Shown here in pieces: positions 40,283-48,795 of a stretch of 54,293 nt of DNA; within the stretch, counting starts at the first letter, position 1, and each line of letters begins with the position of its first letter. Under the pieces are notes generated by a model. It saw only the letters and a list, made by a program, of their open reading frames with translations, was not told where the DNA came from and did no database searches. Source of the DNA: CAYVUV01 sp964455095 (GTDB taxonomy: Bacteria > Desulfobacterota > Binatia > HRBIN30 > CADEER01); assembly GCA_964455095.1 (NCBI GenBank), contig CAYVUV010000287.1:1-54293 (forward strand). Reading direction: 5' to 3'. Both the position numbers and the translations under genes were made by a program.

Positions 40283-40304
40283 CCCTCTCCCATCCGGGAG
40301 AGGG
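40283..40304. repeat. Hairpin CCCTCTCCC-ATCC-GGGAGAGGG
   Basis: A perfect nine-base stem lies 92 bases after the histidine kinase stop. A second palindrome, CCGGAGCTCCGG, is just downstream. There is no T-tract, so it looks like an intergenic palindrome repeat rather than a classical terminator. Confidence 0.5.
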
Positions 40305-40387
40305 CCCGGAGTGCTGGCGAGGGGCCGGAGCTCCGGCCCAAGTCTCGTCGCAACCACCCACACGAACCAACGAAGACCCCGAATACA

Positions 40388-40435
40388 GGCGGGATCCGCT
40401 CATCCTGAGCTCGTCGAAGCACGGGCGGGGTTCTT
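40388..40435. repeat. Dispersed REP-like element, copy 1
   Basis: Contains GGGATCCGCTCATCCTGAGC followed by TCGTCGAAGCACGGG. Nearly the same sequence occurs at 45133-45183. The reverse strand reads as the familiar spurious peptide MLRRAQDERI. It lies just beyond the hupE stop. Confidence 0.8.
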
Positions 40436-40445
40436 CAACGGGCTG

Positions 40446-41420
40446 CTAGCCCAACCCGGCCAGGCGCTCGAGCATCCAGAGCACGGCGAGTGAGCCGATG
40501 GCGTAGGCGGGCGCGCGCCGGGTGACGGCAGGCCAGCGGATCGGCAGGCGCTGCAACACGGCGGCGCTTGCAAGCGCGGCGCCAACGAACAGCAATTGCG
40601 CCGACTCGATGCCGAGATGGAAGGCGAACAACGACAGAGGAGTAGGGTCCACCGTCGGGCCGAGCTGAGCCAGCGCGCCGGCAAACCCGAAGCCGTGCAG
40701 CAGTCCGAAGCTCAGCCCCAGGAATGCCGGCAGCGCGCGCCCGGGAGTGTCGCCCGCGGCGGTGCGTGCGAGCTCGGCGGCGACCACGACGAGGCTGGCG
40801 GCGATCAACACCCCGATGGGCGCGGGCGGGACGTGCACCAGGCCCAGCGCCGCCAGCACCAGCGTGATGCTGTGGCCGAGCGTGAAGGCGATGATCGCCA
40901 TCGGCAGGCGCCGCAGGCGCGCAGCCAGCAGCACGAGGGCGAGGACGAAGAGCAGATGATCCGGAGAGGAGACCAGGTGCCTGAATCCCATCCGGAACTG
41001 CTCGCCGACGCCGGCGCGCCGCGGGATGGTGACGAACGGCTGGTCGGGGCGCAGCACGGTCTCGATCAGGCGGCCATCGCGCAGCGCGATGCGCACCAGC
41101 GCATCGCTCTGACGGGTGCGCAGGCCGTCGACGCCGACGCGTTCGCCCGCCAGGCCAGCCGCACCGCAGTCGACCTGCCAGCGCTGAAAAGCGGTGCGCG
41201 GCGTAGTGGTCGACAACGGCGTCGAGACCGCGACGCAGCGCGCCGGCAGCGCCGGCCGCAGCGCCCCTCCCGGCAGCGGCTCTCGGAAGCGCACCTCCAC
41301 CCGCGCATCGCGCTGCTCGCGCAGCTCCAACAGCGCCGGATCGAGCGGGTGCGCCAGCGCCGCTGCGGCCCCGAGGCCCAGCCAGATCAGCGCCGCGCGC
41401 AGCGTGACGGTTGCCCTCAC
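40446..41420 (-). CDS. HupE/UreJ-family membrane protein
   Basis: 324 residues from a GTG at 41420 that overlaps the parvulin stop by four bases (GTGA). A signal peptide ends AAAALAHP. A soluble periplasmic domain (about 25-150) is followed by about six spans. The family signature is FRHLVSSPDHLLFVLALVLL, then FTLGHSITLVLAALGLV, GLSFGLLHGFGFAGAL and FHLGIESAQLLF. The conserved His and Asp suggest metal (nickel or similar) transport, as proposed for HupE and UreJ. No hydrogenase or urease is nearby. The gene ends the coupled DUF3604-parvulin-hupE operon, so its function is probably tied to those proteins. Confidence 0.88.
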   Translation of the reverse strand: MRATVTLRAALIWLGLGAAAALAHPLDPALLELREQRDARVEVRFREPLPGGALRPALPARCVAVSTPLSTTTPRTAFQRWQVDCGAAGLAGERVGVDGLRTRQSDALVRIALRDGRLIETVLRPDQPFVTIPRRAGVGEQFRMGFRHLVSSPDHLLFVLALVLLAARLRRLPMAIIAFTLGHSITLVLAALGLVHVPPAPIGVLIAASLVVVAAELARTAAGDTPGRALPAFLGLSFGLLHGFGFAGALAQLGPTVDPTPLSLFAFHLGIESAQLLFVGAALASAAVLQRLPIRWPAVTRRAPAYAIGSLAVLWMLERLAGLG

Positions 41421-42400
41421 AGCGAGCCCTCGACGCGCGCTTGGTAGAGACCGCGCAGCCGCGCCAGGCCGGTCTGCAGATTCCTCGCGGCACGTTCCTG
41501 CATCAGGGCCAGCGCGACGGTCTCGCGCACCGCGTCGAGCGAGGGCAGCCGCTCGGGCTCGTGCTGGTGGACCCAGACGAGGTGCAACCCGTACGGCGAA
41601 GCGAGCGGCGCCGACCAGGTGTCCGTCTGCATCGCCAGGACTTGATCCGCGAACGGCTTGCCGAAGCGCGCGACGAGCTGGCGCGGCGTGTAGGCGCGCA
41701 GGTGAGCTCCGAGGGGAAATGGATCCGACCGTTCGACGACGTCGTCCGACGGTGGCTGCCCGCCCAACGCGTTCCACGCGGCGGCGGCATCGCCGGCAAG
41801 GTGCTCGCGCCGCGTCTGCTGGCTGAAGAAGAGGTGCGTCAGGGTCACGGCCTCGGGCTGAACGAAGCGCGCGCGGTTGCGCTGCATGTACTCCACCATC
41901 GCCGCCTCGGAGATCGGCTCGTCGCCTGGACCCTGTTGCAGAAACAGCCGCATCTTCTCGGCCAGCAACCGGCGAATGACCAGGTCGTCGTCGAGCCCGA
42001 GAGCGATCGCCTCGTCGAACAGCTCATCCGCGTTGTAGGCCCGCCGCTGCGTCACGGCGCGCGCTTTCTCCACCAGGCGCCGGCGCACGCTGCCGTCTCC
42101 GAAGCCGAGGGCCAGCGCGCGCGCCTCGCGGTAGAGGATCTCGTCCTCGATGGCCTGGTCGACGAGCGCGCGGAGCTGCGCGGGGTTGGGCGCGGCGCCC
42201 CAGCGCTGCGCGAAGTCCGACTGCAGCGCCCGGATGCGCTCGGCCGAGATGACGACCGGGGCGCGCGTCGCCGCGGCCGGCACGTCATCGACCGCCCGTT
42301 GTATCGGGCCCCGCAGCACAAACAGCGTCGTGCCGACGATGGCGAAGTGCGCGACGGGATGGCGTAACACACGGCGCAACAGCTGTCGTGGCCGCGTCAT
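41417..42400 (-). CDS. Parvulin-type peptidyl-prolyl isomerase, membrane-anchored
   Basis: 327 residues. One N-terminal span (HFAIVGTTLFVLRG) places the rest in the periplasm. A SurA/PpiD-like helical chaperone part (about 45-165) includes LVDQAIEDEILYREARALALG. The parvulin domain follows, with TLTHLFFSQQTR, DPFPLGAHLRAYTPRQLVARFG and WSAPLASPYGLHLVWVHQHEPE. It probably assists folding of an exported partner. The start overlaps the DUF3604 stop by four bases (ATGA) and its own stop overlaps the hupE start, so the three are translationally coupled. The likely client is the DUF3604 lipoprotein; that is inference. Confidence 0.88.
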   Translation of the reverse strand: MTRPRQLLRRVLRHPVAHFAIVGTTLFVLRGPIQRAVDDVPAAATRAPVVISAERIRALQSDFAQRWGAAPNPAQLRALVDQAIEDEILYREARALALGFGDGSVRRRLVEKARAVTQRRAYNADELFDEAIALGLDDDLVIRRLLAEKMRLFLQQGPGDEPISEAAMVEYMQRNRARFVQPEAVTLTHLFFSQQTRREHLAGDAAAAWNALGGQPPSDDVVERSDPFPLGAHLRAYTPRQLVARFGKPFADQVLAMQTDTWSAPLASPYGLHLVWVHQHEPERLPSLDAVRETVALALMQERAARNLQTGLARLRGLYQARVEGSL

Positions 42401-45069
42401 GGCTCGCCCACCGTCGGGCTGTACCAGATCGGCGATGTCCAGGCGCGCTGCTGCACGGTCTTCAGCACCACGTCGCTGCAACACTGCTGGTACTCGTACG
42501 CGGTGTAGCTGTCGGGGGGCGTGCAGACGCCGCCCTCGCAGTCGACGTTGTCGCCGCAACCGCGACCGTTGACGGACGGGTCCGTGGAGCTGCACGTCCC
42601 CAGCGGCAGGCTGCAATCGACGCCGCGGGCATTGCAGTAGTATTGGTTCCAGCGACAGCTCGGGTTCTCGATGACGCGCGCGTAGTAGAAGGCGTGCTGG
42701 CTCGCATCGAACTCCGGGTCGCTCCACACCGCGCACAGCGTCGGTGCGCCGCTGCCGGTCAGGGCACAGGTCTTGAGATCGACGCCGGCGCCGTTGTCGG
42801 CCTCTCCAGCGACGTCGTAGACCCGATCGTGTGTCGTGCCGGCGCTGTCCACCCAGCCCTTGATGATTTGCACGCGCTGCAGCGGGGTGCCGCTGTGTCC
42901 GGGCCAGCCGGGGTCCATCATGGCGTTGACCGCGAAGGTCGGGGGCTGCTCCGCGCCACCGCTGGCGCATTGCCCTGACGCATCGGTCGCGCCGCTCAGG
43001 CAGCCGCCCATGGGCACGCCGCCGGCGTAGCCGCGGGCGGCGAAATCGCCCGTCTCACAGAGGTCCGCCGGCAGGTCGAAGCCACCAAAGAAGCGCACGA
43101 TCGGCCGCGTGCCGCTGGTGGCGTACGTCTCGCGGTTCTTCAGCGCCGTGAAGATCGCATCGCGCGAGTTCTCCTCGGCCCAGGCGACGGTGAGCGCGCC
43201 GCCGTTGGTCTCGTAGCCGAGGAAGAACTTCTCGTTCAGGGCCTCGCCGGAGACCGCGAAGCTCTGCACGCCGTGGGCGCCGTGTTTGGCGTAGTCGATT
43301 TCCTCGCTCTGCCCCGGCGTGCCGTTGTGGTTGTCGAGGCCGCCGACGAAGCCGAGCCGGAAGGGGTTGATGCCGTTCTCGGCCTCGTAGCGGATGCCGT
43401 TCTTGAGCGTCTCGCGCACGTAGGCCGCCGGCGGCAGCCAGGTCTTGTCCTGCTGGTCCGGCGGTACGTACTCGCCGTTCAGGCGGGAAAAGCCCATGTT
43501 CTCGAAATCGCACATCTCGTCCGGCGCATTGGGGTCCTGACTCCAGTACGTGCCGGTCACCGGCGAGTAGCGGCATTCCGACTGCCCCTTGATCTGCATG
43601 ATCTCGACCAGTGGCTCGAGGTCGCGGCGCAGGCGCGCCGCGTCGAGTGATTCGGGAATCTGGAACATGCTGCCGCGACTCATGTTCGGGTTGTGCGGGA
43701 TCGACAGGACATCGCAACGCGGATGCTGCGGGTTCTCGAGGCATTGTTGGCGCAGCATGTTCAGCATCCGCGCCGGGGAGGCGACCTGGCCCTTGGTGTT
43801 GCAGTCGCTTCCAGCGCCGCACGCCAGTGGGGCCTCGATGTTGCTGAGCGGCGCGTCGATGACGTCGCTGTTGCGGAAGATGATGTTGCGGTGCAGGTTG
43901 TCGCCGCCGGCGCTGCCGACGAAATCGCTGACGCAGGTCTGCTTCTGCGTCACCCGCGGGTCGGCGAAGCCGGCGCAATCGCGCGATGCCTCGCCCGTGC
44001 CCTGCTCGTCCCAACAGGGGGTCAGGTCGGTGCTGCAGCGGCCGTCGGCTGCCATGGCCGTGTATTCGTAGGCGATGAACGAGGTGAAGGTGCAGCTCGG
44101 CGTGCGGTCGTAGGCTTCCTCGGCGGCCTCGATGATCTTCCCCCACACCAGCTGCGCTTGCCGGGCGCAGCGGGAGCCGTCGTCGCCGCACACCCCGGGC
44201 GGTCGAGAGGGATTCTCGGCGACGTTCTCCAGGCCGGCGATGACACCGGCGACCGGGCTGGAGCGCAGCCGCGATGCGCCGAGCCGGGCGTCCTTGCACA
44301 GCTGGCTGCTGTATCCATCGGGCACGCAGGTTCCAGTGGTGCCGAGGACTTCGATGGCGCTGCACACCTGACCCGGCAGGGTGCAGTCCCCATCGGACGT
44401 GCACGGCTGCGTGCCCTCGAAGAGACAGATGTTGTTCTCGCCGAACTGTTCCGAGTGGTCGGTGATGGCGGCAAAGTCGAGGGCGCGGCCCGCCGGCAGC
44501 TGCGCGATGCGCGTCGCCGAGTACTGACAGGTCTCGCCGGGCAGGCAGTAGGGAAACTCGGTGACCAGGGTGGGATCGGTCGAGCCCGGCGTCGGCGTGC
44601 CGCTGCGCGTGTCGGTCCACGGCGGCAGACCGACGGCGCCGCCCTTGGCGTAGCGGTACGCGTCGGGCGGAAGATTGCGCGTGTCGAGCACCGCGGCATC
44701 GAAGGAGTAGGCGGTGTGGAGATGGGTCTCGCCGAAGAACGGTTGCTTCAGCGGATCGTAACTGTCGCAGCGCTGGCGACACTCGGTGCGCTCGAACGGC
44801 AGCGGACCGGGGGTGATCGCGCAGGGCGGGCGCTCAGTCGCGGTGGCGGTCGCGGCGGGCGGCGTGGGACTGGCAGCGGGCCGCGTGGCCGTTGCCGTCG
44901 TCGACGCCGGTAGCGATCGCGTCGGGCTCGCCGCGGCGGAAGTCGCGGTGGGCGCGCCCGGCGGCGGCGTCGGCGTCGGGTTGGCGCGACTATCCGAGTC
45001 GTCGCCGCAGCCGGGGATACAGAGCAGACCCGCGAGGACGCCCGACACGAACCATCTGTTCCAACTCAT
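42397..45069 (-). CDS. DUF3604 lipoprotein
   Basis: 890 residues. GGAGG lies five bases before the ATG at 45069. A lipoprotein signal ends CIPGC. A Thr/Pro/Ala linker (about 30-80) leads to DUF3604: FFGETHLHTAYSFDA near the start (a PHP-like metal site), FAAITDHSEQFGE, FVGGLDNHNGTPG, ENSRDAIFTALKNRETYATSGTRP in two adjoining motifs (AIFTALKNRE and TYATSGTRP) and the C-terminal AWTSPIWY. Extra Cys-rich inserts (CTSDGDCTLPGQVC, CGDNVDCEGGVC) are unusual and suggest disulfide-bonded or metal-binding loops. His and Asp positions suggest a metal-dependent hydrolase, but the substrate is unknown. Confidence 0.92.
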   Translation of the reverse strand: MSWNRWFVSGVLAGLLCIPGCGDDSDSRANPTPTPPPGAPTATSAAASPTRSLPASTTATATRPAASPTPPAATATATERPPCAITPGPLPFERTECRQRCDSYDPLKQPFFGETHLHTAYSFDAAVLDTRNLPPDAYRYAKGGAVGLPPWTDTRSGTPTPGSTDPTLVTEFPYCLPGETCQYSATRIAQLPAGRALDFAAITDHSEQFGENNICLFEGTQPCTSDGDCTLPGQVCSAIEVLGTTGTCVPDGYSSQLCKDARLGASRLRSSPVAGVIAGLENVAENPSRPPGVCGDDGSRCARQAQLVWGKIIEAAEEAYDRTPSCTFTSFIAYEYTAMAADGRCSTDLTPCWDEQGTGEASRDCAGFADPRVTQKQTCVSDFVGSAGGDNLHRNIIFRNSDVIDAPLSNIEAPLACGAGSDCNTKGQVASPARMLNMLRQQCLENPQHPRCDVLSIPHNPNMSRGSMFQIPESLDAARLRRDLEPLVEIMQIKGQSECRYSPVTGTYWSQDPNAPDEMCDFENMGFSRLNGEYVPPDQQDKTWLPPAAYVRETLKNGIRYEAENGINPFRLGFVGGLDNHNGTPGQSEEIDYAKHGAHGVQSFAVSGEALNEKFFLGYETNGGALTVAWAEENSRDAIFTALKNRETYATSGTRPIVRFFGGFDLPADLCETGDFAARGYAGGVPMGGCLSGATDASGQCASGGAEQPPTFAVNAMMDPGWPGHSGTPLQRVQIIKGWVDSAGTTHDRVYDVAGEADNGAGVDLKTCALTGSGAPTLCAVWSDPEFDASQHAFYYARVIENPSCRWNQYYCNARGVDCSLPLGTCSSTDPSVNGRGCGDNVDCEGGVCTPPDSYTAYEYQQCCSDVVLKTVQQRAWTSPIWYSPTVGEP

Positions 45070-45132
45070 GTGTACCTCCAATGCGCAGCGCTTCGCCCGT
45101 TGAGACAGCCAGATGAAAGTCACTTCAGATGA

Positions 45133-45183
45133 GGCGGGGATCCGCTCATGCTGAGCCCGTCGAAGCACGGGAGGAGGTTCTTT
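45133..45183. repeat. Dispersed REP-like element, copy 2
   Basis: GGGATCCGCTCATGCTGAGC followed by CCGTCGAAGCACGGG matches the copy at 40388-40435 with few changes and in the same orientation. The two copies flank the DUF3604-parvulin-hupE operon. The element overlaps the 5' leader side of the DUF3604 gene and ends beside the next stop codon. Confidence 0.8.
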
Positions 45184-45185
45184 GT

Positions 45186-45989
45186 CTAGCGCCGCCGCTC
45201 ATACCCAGCGGCGACGCGGGTCGGCGCCGTCGCCACGTAGGCGAATTCCTCGCCGCTCGGGTCGAGGAACAGCTCGTACGGATTGTCCGGGTCGTTGTCG
45301 TAGGTGTAGGTGGCGGTGCAGTCGGCGCGGACGCTGTAAGTGGCTGTGTATGTCGACCGTGTGACGACGCCGTTGGTGCTCGTGGTGTCCTTGCCCGAGA
45401 TCGTGCCGTCGCCGCCGTAGACCTCGCGCCCCGCGGTGGCGAAAGGCGACCGCTGCGTCGAGCCGCCACCGGCGACGACGAAGCCATCACCGGCGTACAC
45501 GTAGTTGCCCTTCAGCGTCGCCTGCGAGCACGCCTGGTCCGAGGAGGTGCGGCGCCGCTCGAACGCCGCGGTGACGACGTTCGCGTCGGTCTGCACGAAG
45601 CCAAACTCGGCCCCGCCGTCTTCGAGGGCGATGTCGTAGTGCGACACCACGCCGTCGGCGTCCGTGAAGACGACGGCGCCGCTGCAATCGGCCTCGACGG
45701 TGTAGGTACCCGAGTAGGTCAGGTGCGCCACAGCCCCGTTGAAGTTGCCCGTGGCGACGCCCGACATCGTGCCATCGCCGTTGAACACCTCGCGGCCGCT
45801 CTGGGCGAACGGCGTGCGTTGCGACGCCATCTCGCCGGCGACGAGGAAACCGTCCTGGGCGTAGATGTAGGCGCCTTTGAGCGACGCGACCGAGCAGCCG
45901 CTCTGCGCCTCGCTGCTGCCATTGTCGCAGCCGCTCGCGGCGAGCAGCAGAGCGACGAGCGTTCCCAACCGTGCGGTGGATCGGATCAT
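45186..45989 (-). CDS. Lipoprotein with two tandem copies of an unknown domain
   Basis: 267 residues. AGGAGG precedes the ATG at 45989. The lipobox is LAASGC (Cys21). Residues 32-146 and 154-267 are copies of one domain. Each starts with Cys and SLKG/TLKG, then Y(I/V)YAxDGF(L/V)VAG, QRxPFAxxGREV(F/Y)xGDGTxSG, a TYTV or TYSV strand with a second Cys, and (A/G)xERRR at the end. Each copy has two Cys and could hold one disulfide. The fold looks all-beta. Function is unknown. It is on the same strand as the DUF3604 operon but separated from it by a repeat, so probably independent. Confidence 0.75.
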   Translation of the reverse strand: MIRSTARLGTLVALLLAASGCDNGSSEAQSGCSVASLKGAYIYAQDGFLVAGEMASQRTPFAQSGREVFNGDGTMSGVATGNFNGAVAHLTYSGTYTVEADCSGAVVFTDADGVVSHYDIALEDGGAEFGFVQTDANVVTAAFERRRTSSDQACSQATLKGNYVYAGDGFVVAGGGSTQRSPFATAGREVYGGDGTISGKDTTSTNGVVTRSTYTATYSVRADCTATYTYDNDPDNPYELFLDPSGEEFAYVATAPTRVAAGYERRR

Positions 45990-46066
45990 TCCCGCCTCCT
46001 TTGCCTGCTGGCGCGCACAGGGTACACGCCGCGGGGGTGATCGCCTACCCAGGTCGAGGCGGAGAC

Positions 46067-47143
46067 TTACGGCTTGAGAAGCGCTGCCGCGTGCGGCGCA
46101 CTCCTGATCGCGTCGATGTGATACCGATAGTTGAGGTTTTGCGTTCCCGTCCCGGCGGGATTCTGCCGTGTGTGCAGGAGCGCCTCTGCGCGGGTCAGCC
46201 GTCCCGCTCGGTACAGCTCGATCGCCTGCTGAAGGGTGCGCAGCCCGGGATCTTCGCTGTGCAGGGCGAGGATGCCGTCGGTGAACGCGCGATCGTCCAG
46301 CTGGTAGTAGAACCGCCGGTGTTTGAGGTGATAGGCGCGGCTGGCGTTCAGGTAGACGGGAAACGGCGTGAGCTTGGCGAGCTCGGGGGCGAGCTCGCAC
46401 ACCCCGGCCTGCTGGCAGACGTGGACGTCTTCGAAGTACATGTGCTTCCCGGCCAGGAACCAGTCGTAACGGCGCGCGAATTCCGTGCGCATGAAGTACA
46501 GATCCTCGCGGTAGATGGGCAGCTGCGTGTAGCCCGACTCGGTCGCGGTCAAGCGCGTGCGCAGACCAAAGTCCCAGAAGGCGGAGGCCTGCTTGGGGGC
46601 GTTCTTCAAGCGGGCGAGCGGCGAATCCGGATTGGGGGGAAACGCCCAGTGCGGCGAGCGCTTCAGCTTGTTGCGGCGCAGAAAGTCCTGGAACTCGGCC
46701 GGCGTTTGCGCGGCGACGAGGTCGGCGACCGCATGCTCGTCGAGCACCGTGCGACACAGGTTGCCGAGCAGGATGTCGAACCCCGTCCGTTGCAGGACCT
46801 CGGTCGCCTTCTCGACATAGTCGGTATCGAAGAACTCCTCCATGTGGACCGACATCACGTAGTCGCCCACCGCATCGGCTTGCAGCGCCGCCGCGTGTAC
46901 GGCGTAGAGATCCCACACCGGAAAGGTGCCGAGAAAGTTCTCCCGGGCGACCGGAGCAACCGTGTAGCTGAAGGCAGGGCGGATGCCCAGTCGGGCGAAA
47001 ATCTCTTCGGTGTCGAGCAGCGTTTGATTGTGGAAGATGACGTCGAAGTTACGGTGCGTTTGCAGGTTGAGGGAATGAATCGACGCCTTGAGCAGCGAGA
47101 GGTCCTTGACCGGATCGATGGTGACGATGAACGTCAGCTGCAT
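46067..47143 (-). CDS. Glycosyltransferase-like protein (GT-A fold)
   Basis: 358 residues, cytoplasmic. The N-terminus LTFIVTIDPVKDLSLLKASI with SLNLQTHRNFDVIFHNQTLLD resembles family 2 glycosyltransferases. The place of the DxD motif seems to be filled by VMSVHMEEFFDTDYVEKA, and a later aromatic segment contains YFEDVHVCQQAG. The usual DxD is not obvious, so the enzyme may be atypical or the assignment wrong. The gene stands alone with AAGGGA upstream of the ATG, and is divergent from the TIR gene. Sugar donor and acceptor are unknown. Confidence 0.55.
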   Translation of the reverse strand: MQLTFIVTIDPVKDLSLLKASIHSLNLQTHRNFDVIFHNQTLLDTEEIFARLGIRPAFSYTVAPVARENFLGTFPVWDLYAVHAAALQADAVGDYVMSVHMEEFFDTDYVEKATEVLQRTGFDILLGNLCRTVLDEHAVADLVAAQTPAEFQDFLRRNKLKRSPHWAFPPNPDSPLARLKNAPKQASAFWDFGLRTRLTATESGYTQLPIYREDLYFMRTEFARRYDWFLAGKHMYFEDVHVCQQAGVCELAPELAKLTPFPVYLNASRAYHLKHRRFYYQLDDRAFTDGILALHSEDPGLRTLQQAIELYRAGRLTRAEALLHTRQNPAGTGTQNLNYRYHIDAIRSAPHAAALLKP

Positions 47144-47184
47144 GGTCGTCCCTTCTGCCGCGGCGCGGCGTGCAGTTCAAGGAA

Positions 47185-47217
47185 GAAGGGCTCGCGCGAA
47201 GGCGCGAAGACGCGAAG
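47185..47217. repeat. Dispersed CGCGAAGGC-type repeat, copy 2
   Basis: CTCGCGCGAAGGCGCGAAGA followed by CGCGAAG matches the copy at 35108-35136. It lies in the divergent gap between the glycosyltransferase-like gene and the TIR-lysozyme gene. Confidence 0.6.
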
Positions 47218-47277
47218 CCTCCTTGCAGCACGCGCCTGCTTGTGGATGATCGCCGGACCTCGGAGTCGACAGTGAGG

Positions 47278-48759
47278 ATGCGGTACGACGCCTTCATCTC
47301 CTATTCGCACGCGGCCGACGGCAAGCTGGCGCCGAGCCTGCAGACCGCGCTGCACAAGCTGGCGAAGCCGTGGTTCAAAGCGCGGGCGCTGACGGTCTTT
47401 CGGGACGAGACGGACCTTTCGGTCAGTCCGGGCACCTGGCCGTCGATCGAGAAGGCACTGGCGGATGCGAAGCACTTCGTCCTGCTGGCTTCGCCGGGTG
47501 CGGCGCGTTCCAAGTGGGTGCAGCGAGAGGTGGCGTTCTGGTTGAAGGAGCGCAGCCTCGAGACGATCAGCATCGTGCTGACGGATGGCGATCTCGCTTG
47601 GAACGACGCGGCGGGTCGGATGGACGCCGCGCGCACCGACGCGATTCCACCGCAGTTGGTCGAAGCCTATCGCGAAGAGCCGCTCTACGGCGACCTGCGC
47701 TTCGCGCGCACGGCGACGGATCTGTCATTGCAGAATGCCGAGTTCAAGCGGCGTGTCGTGCCGATTGCGGCGAAGTTGCACGGCAAGACGCCGGCCGAGT
47801 TGGTCAGCGACGAGGTGCGCGAGCATCGCCGGACGATGCGTATTCGCAACTCAGCCATCGCCGCGCTCGTCGTGTTGTCGATTCTGGCGGTCGCCGGCGC
47901 CTTCGTGGCCACCCGCCAGGCCGCTGAAGCGGAACGCCAGCGCCGCGCCGCCGTTGCCGCGTTGGAGCGCAGCGAGCGCGAGCTGCTGCGCGCCAAGGCG
48001 GGAGAGCTGCATGCGATGATTCAGCGGGTCGACGGCATGCTCGGCAGCGCCGGCGCCGATGCCGATCCGGCGCGGGTCGAGCGCCTGCGCGCCGAGCGCG
48101 CCATGATCGAGTCGCGCCTGAACGAAGTCACGCAAGAACATCAGCGCAAGCTCGCCGCCGCCATCGGGTTCCGCGGCGATCTCGGCTTTTTGATCCGCCT
48201 GGAGGGGCAGGCTGGGAAGGTGAAAGTAATCGGCAATACCGTGATGATCGATCCGGCCACGGATCTCGCGCGCGCCGACGCGGCGACGATCCGCGACCGC
48301 TACTCATTCATCCTGACGCCGGACGAGCTCGAAGCGGTCCTCGGCATCATTGGATTGTCGGGGCCTCAGGCAGCGGTCATGTGGCAACAGAGCCCGGTCC
48401 TGCAGCGGATCCACCTCGAGCCCACTGACGTAGCGCGGCTCGTACCGGAAGTCGCCGCCCCCATCTGGCAGGACCTTCTGCGCCGTTTTCCAACATTGGG
48501 TGAGAGCTCCATTCCTCCGGCCGTTCATACGGCGTTGCTTTCGCTTGCGTTCAACGTCGGCACCGGAAACCGGATCTGGCCGCCTCTCTCGGAAGCAATC
48601 TCACGAAAGAACTGGCACGCGGCCGCGGATATCATCGATCCGCCGGCCAAAGGGGGCGCTTATACTCAGATCCCCTTCGTGGCGCGGCGGCGGCACGAGG
48701 AGGCGGCGCTGCTGCGCGGAATAGCAAGCACGGGTGCGACTACCGCAGGGACGGAATGA
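47278..48759 (+). CDS. TIR domain - transmembrane - coiled coil - pesticin/lysozyme-like fusion protein
   Basis: 493 residues from ATG 47278; a GTG two codons earlier has GGAG at better spacing. Residues 1-155 are a TIR domain: MRYDAFISYSHAADG, VFRDETDLSVSPGTWPSIE, FVLLASPGAARSKWVQREV. Glu84 (VQREV) is at the usual position of the NADase catalytic Glu. Residues 190-212 are one membrane span. Residues 213-298 are a Glu/Arg-rich coiled coil. Residues 300-482 resemble the pesticin C-terminal/T4-lysozyme fold: FLIRLEG (E309), a loop ending TDLA (D329), ALLSLAFNVGTG, and FVARRRHEEAALL at the end. The Thr in the usual VTIGxGxDLG loop seems to be Met323 (VMIDPATDLA). Predicted topology is TIR inside and muramidase-like domain in the periplasm. 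Related TIR proteins usually carry WD40 repeats after the span. Confidence 0.8.
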   Translation: MRYDAFISYSHAADGKLAPSLQTALHKLAKPWFKARALTVFRDETDLSVSPGTWPSIEKALADAKHFVLLASPGAARSKWVQREVAFWLKERSLETISIVLTDGDLAWNDAAGRMDAARTDAIPPQLVEAYREEPLYGDLRFARTATDLSLQNAEFKRRVVPIAAKLHGKTPAELVSDEVREHRRTMRIRNSAIAALVVLSILAVAGAFVATRQAAEAERQRRAAVAALERSERELLRAKAGELHAMIQRVDGMLGSAGADADPARVERLRAERAMIESRLNEVTQEHQRKLAAAIGFRGDLGFLIRLEGQAGKVKVIGNTVMIDPATDLARADAATIRDRYSFILTPDELEAVLGIIGLSGPQAAVMWQQSPVLQRIHLEPTDVARLVPEVAAPIWQDLLRRFPTLGESSIPPAVHTALLSLAFNVGTGNRIWPPLSEAISRKNWHAAADIIDPPAKGGAYTQIPFVARRRHEEAALLRGIASTGATTAGTE

Positions 48760-48795
48760 GCAGGCGCGGCCCGAAGCGCCCGCCTTTCCCTACCG

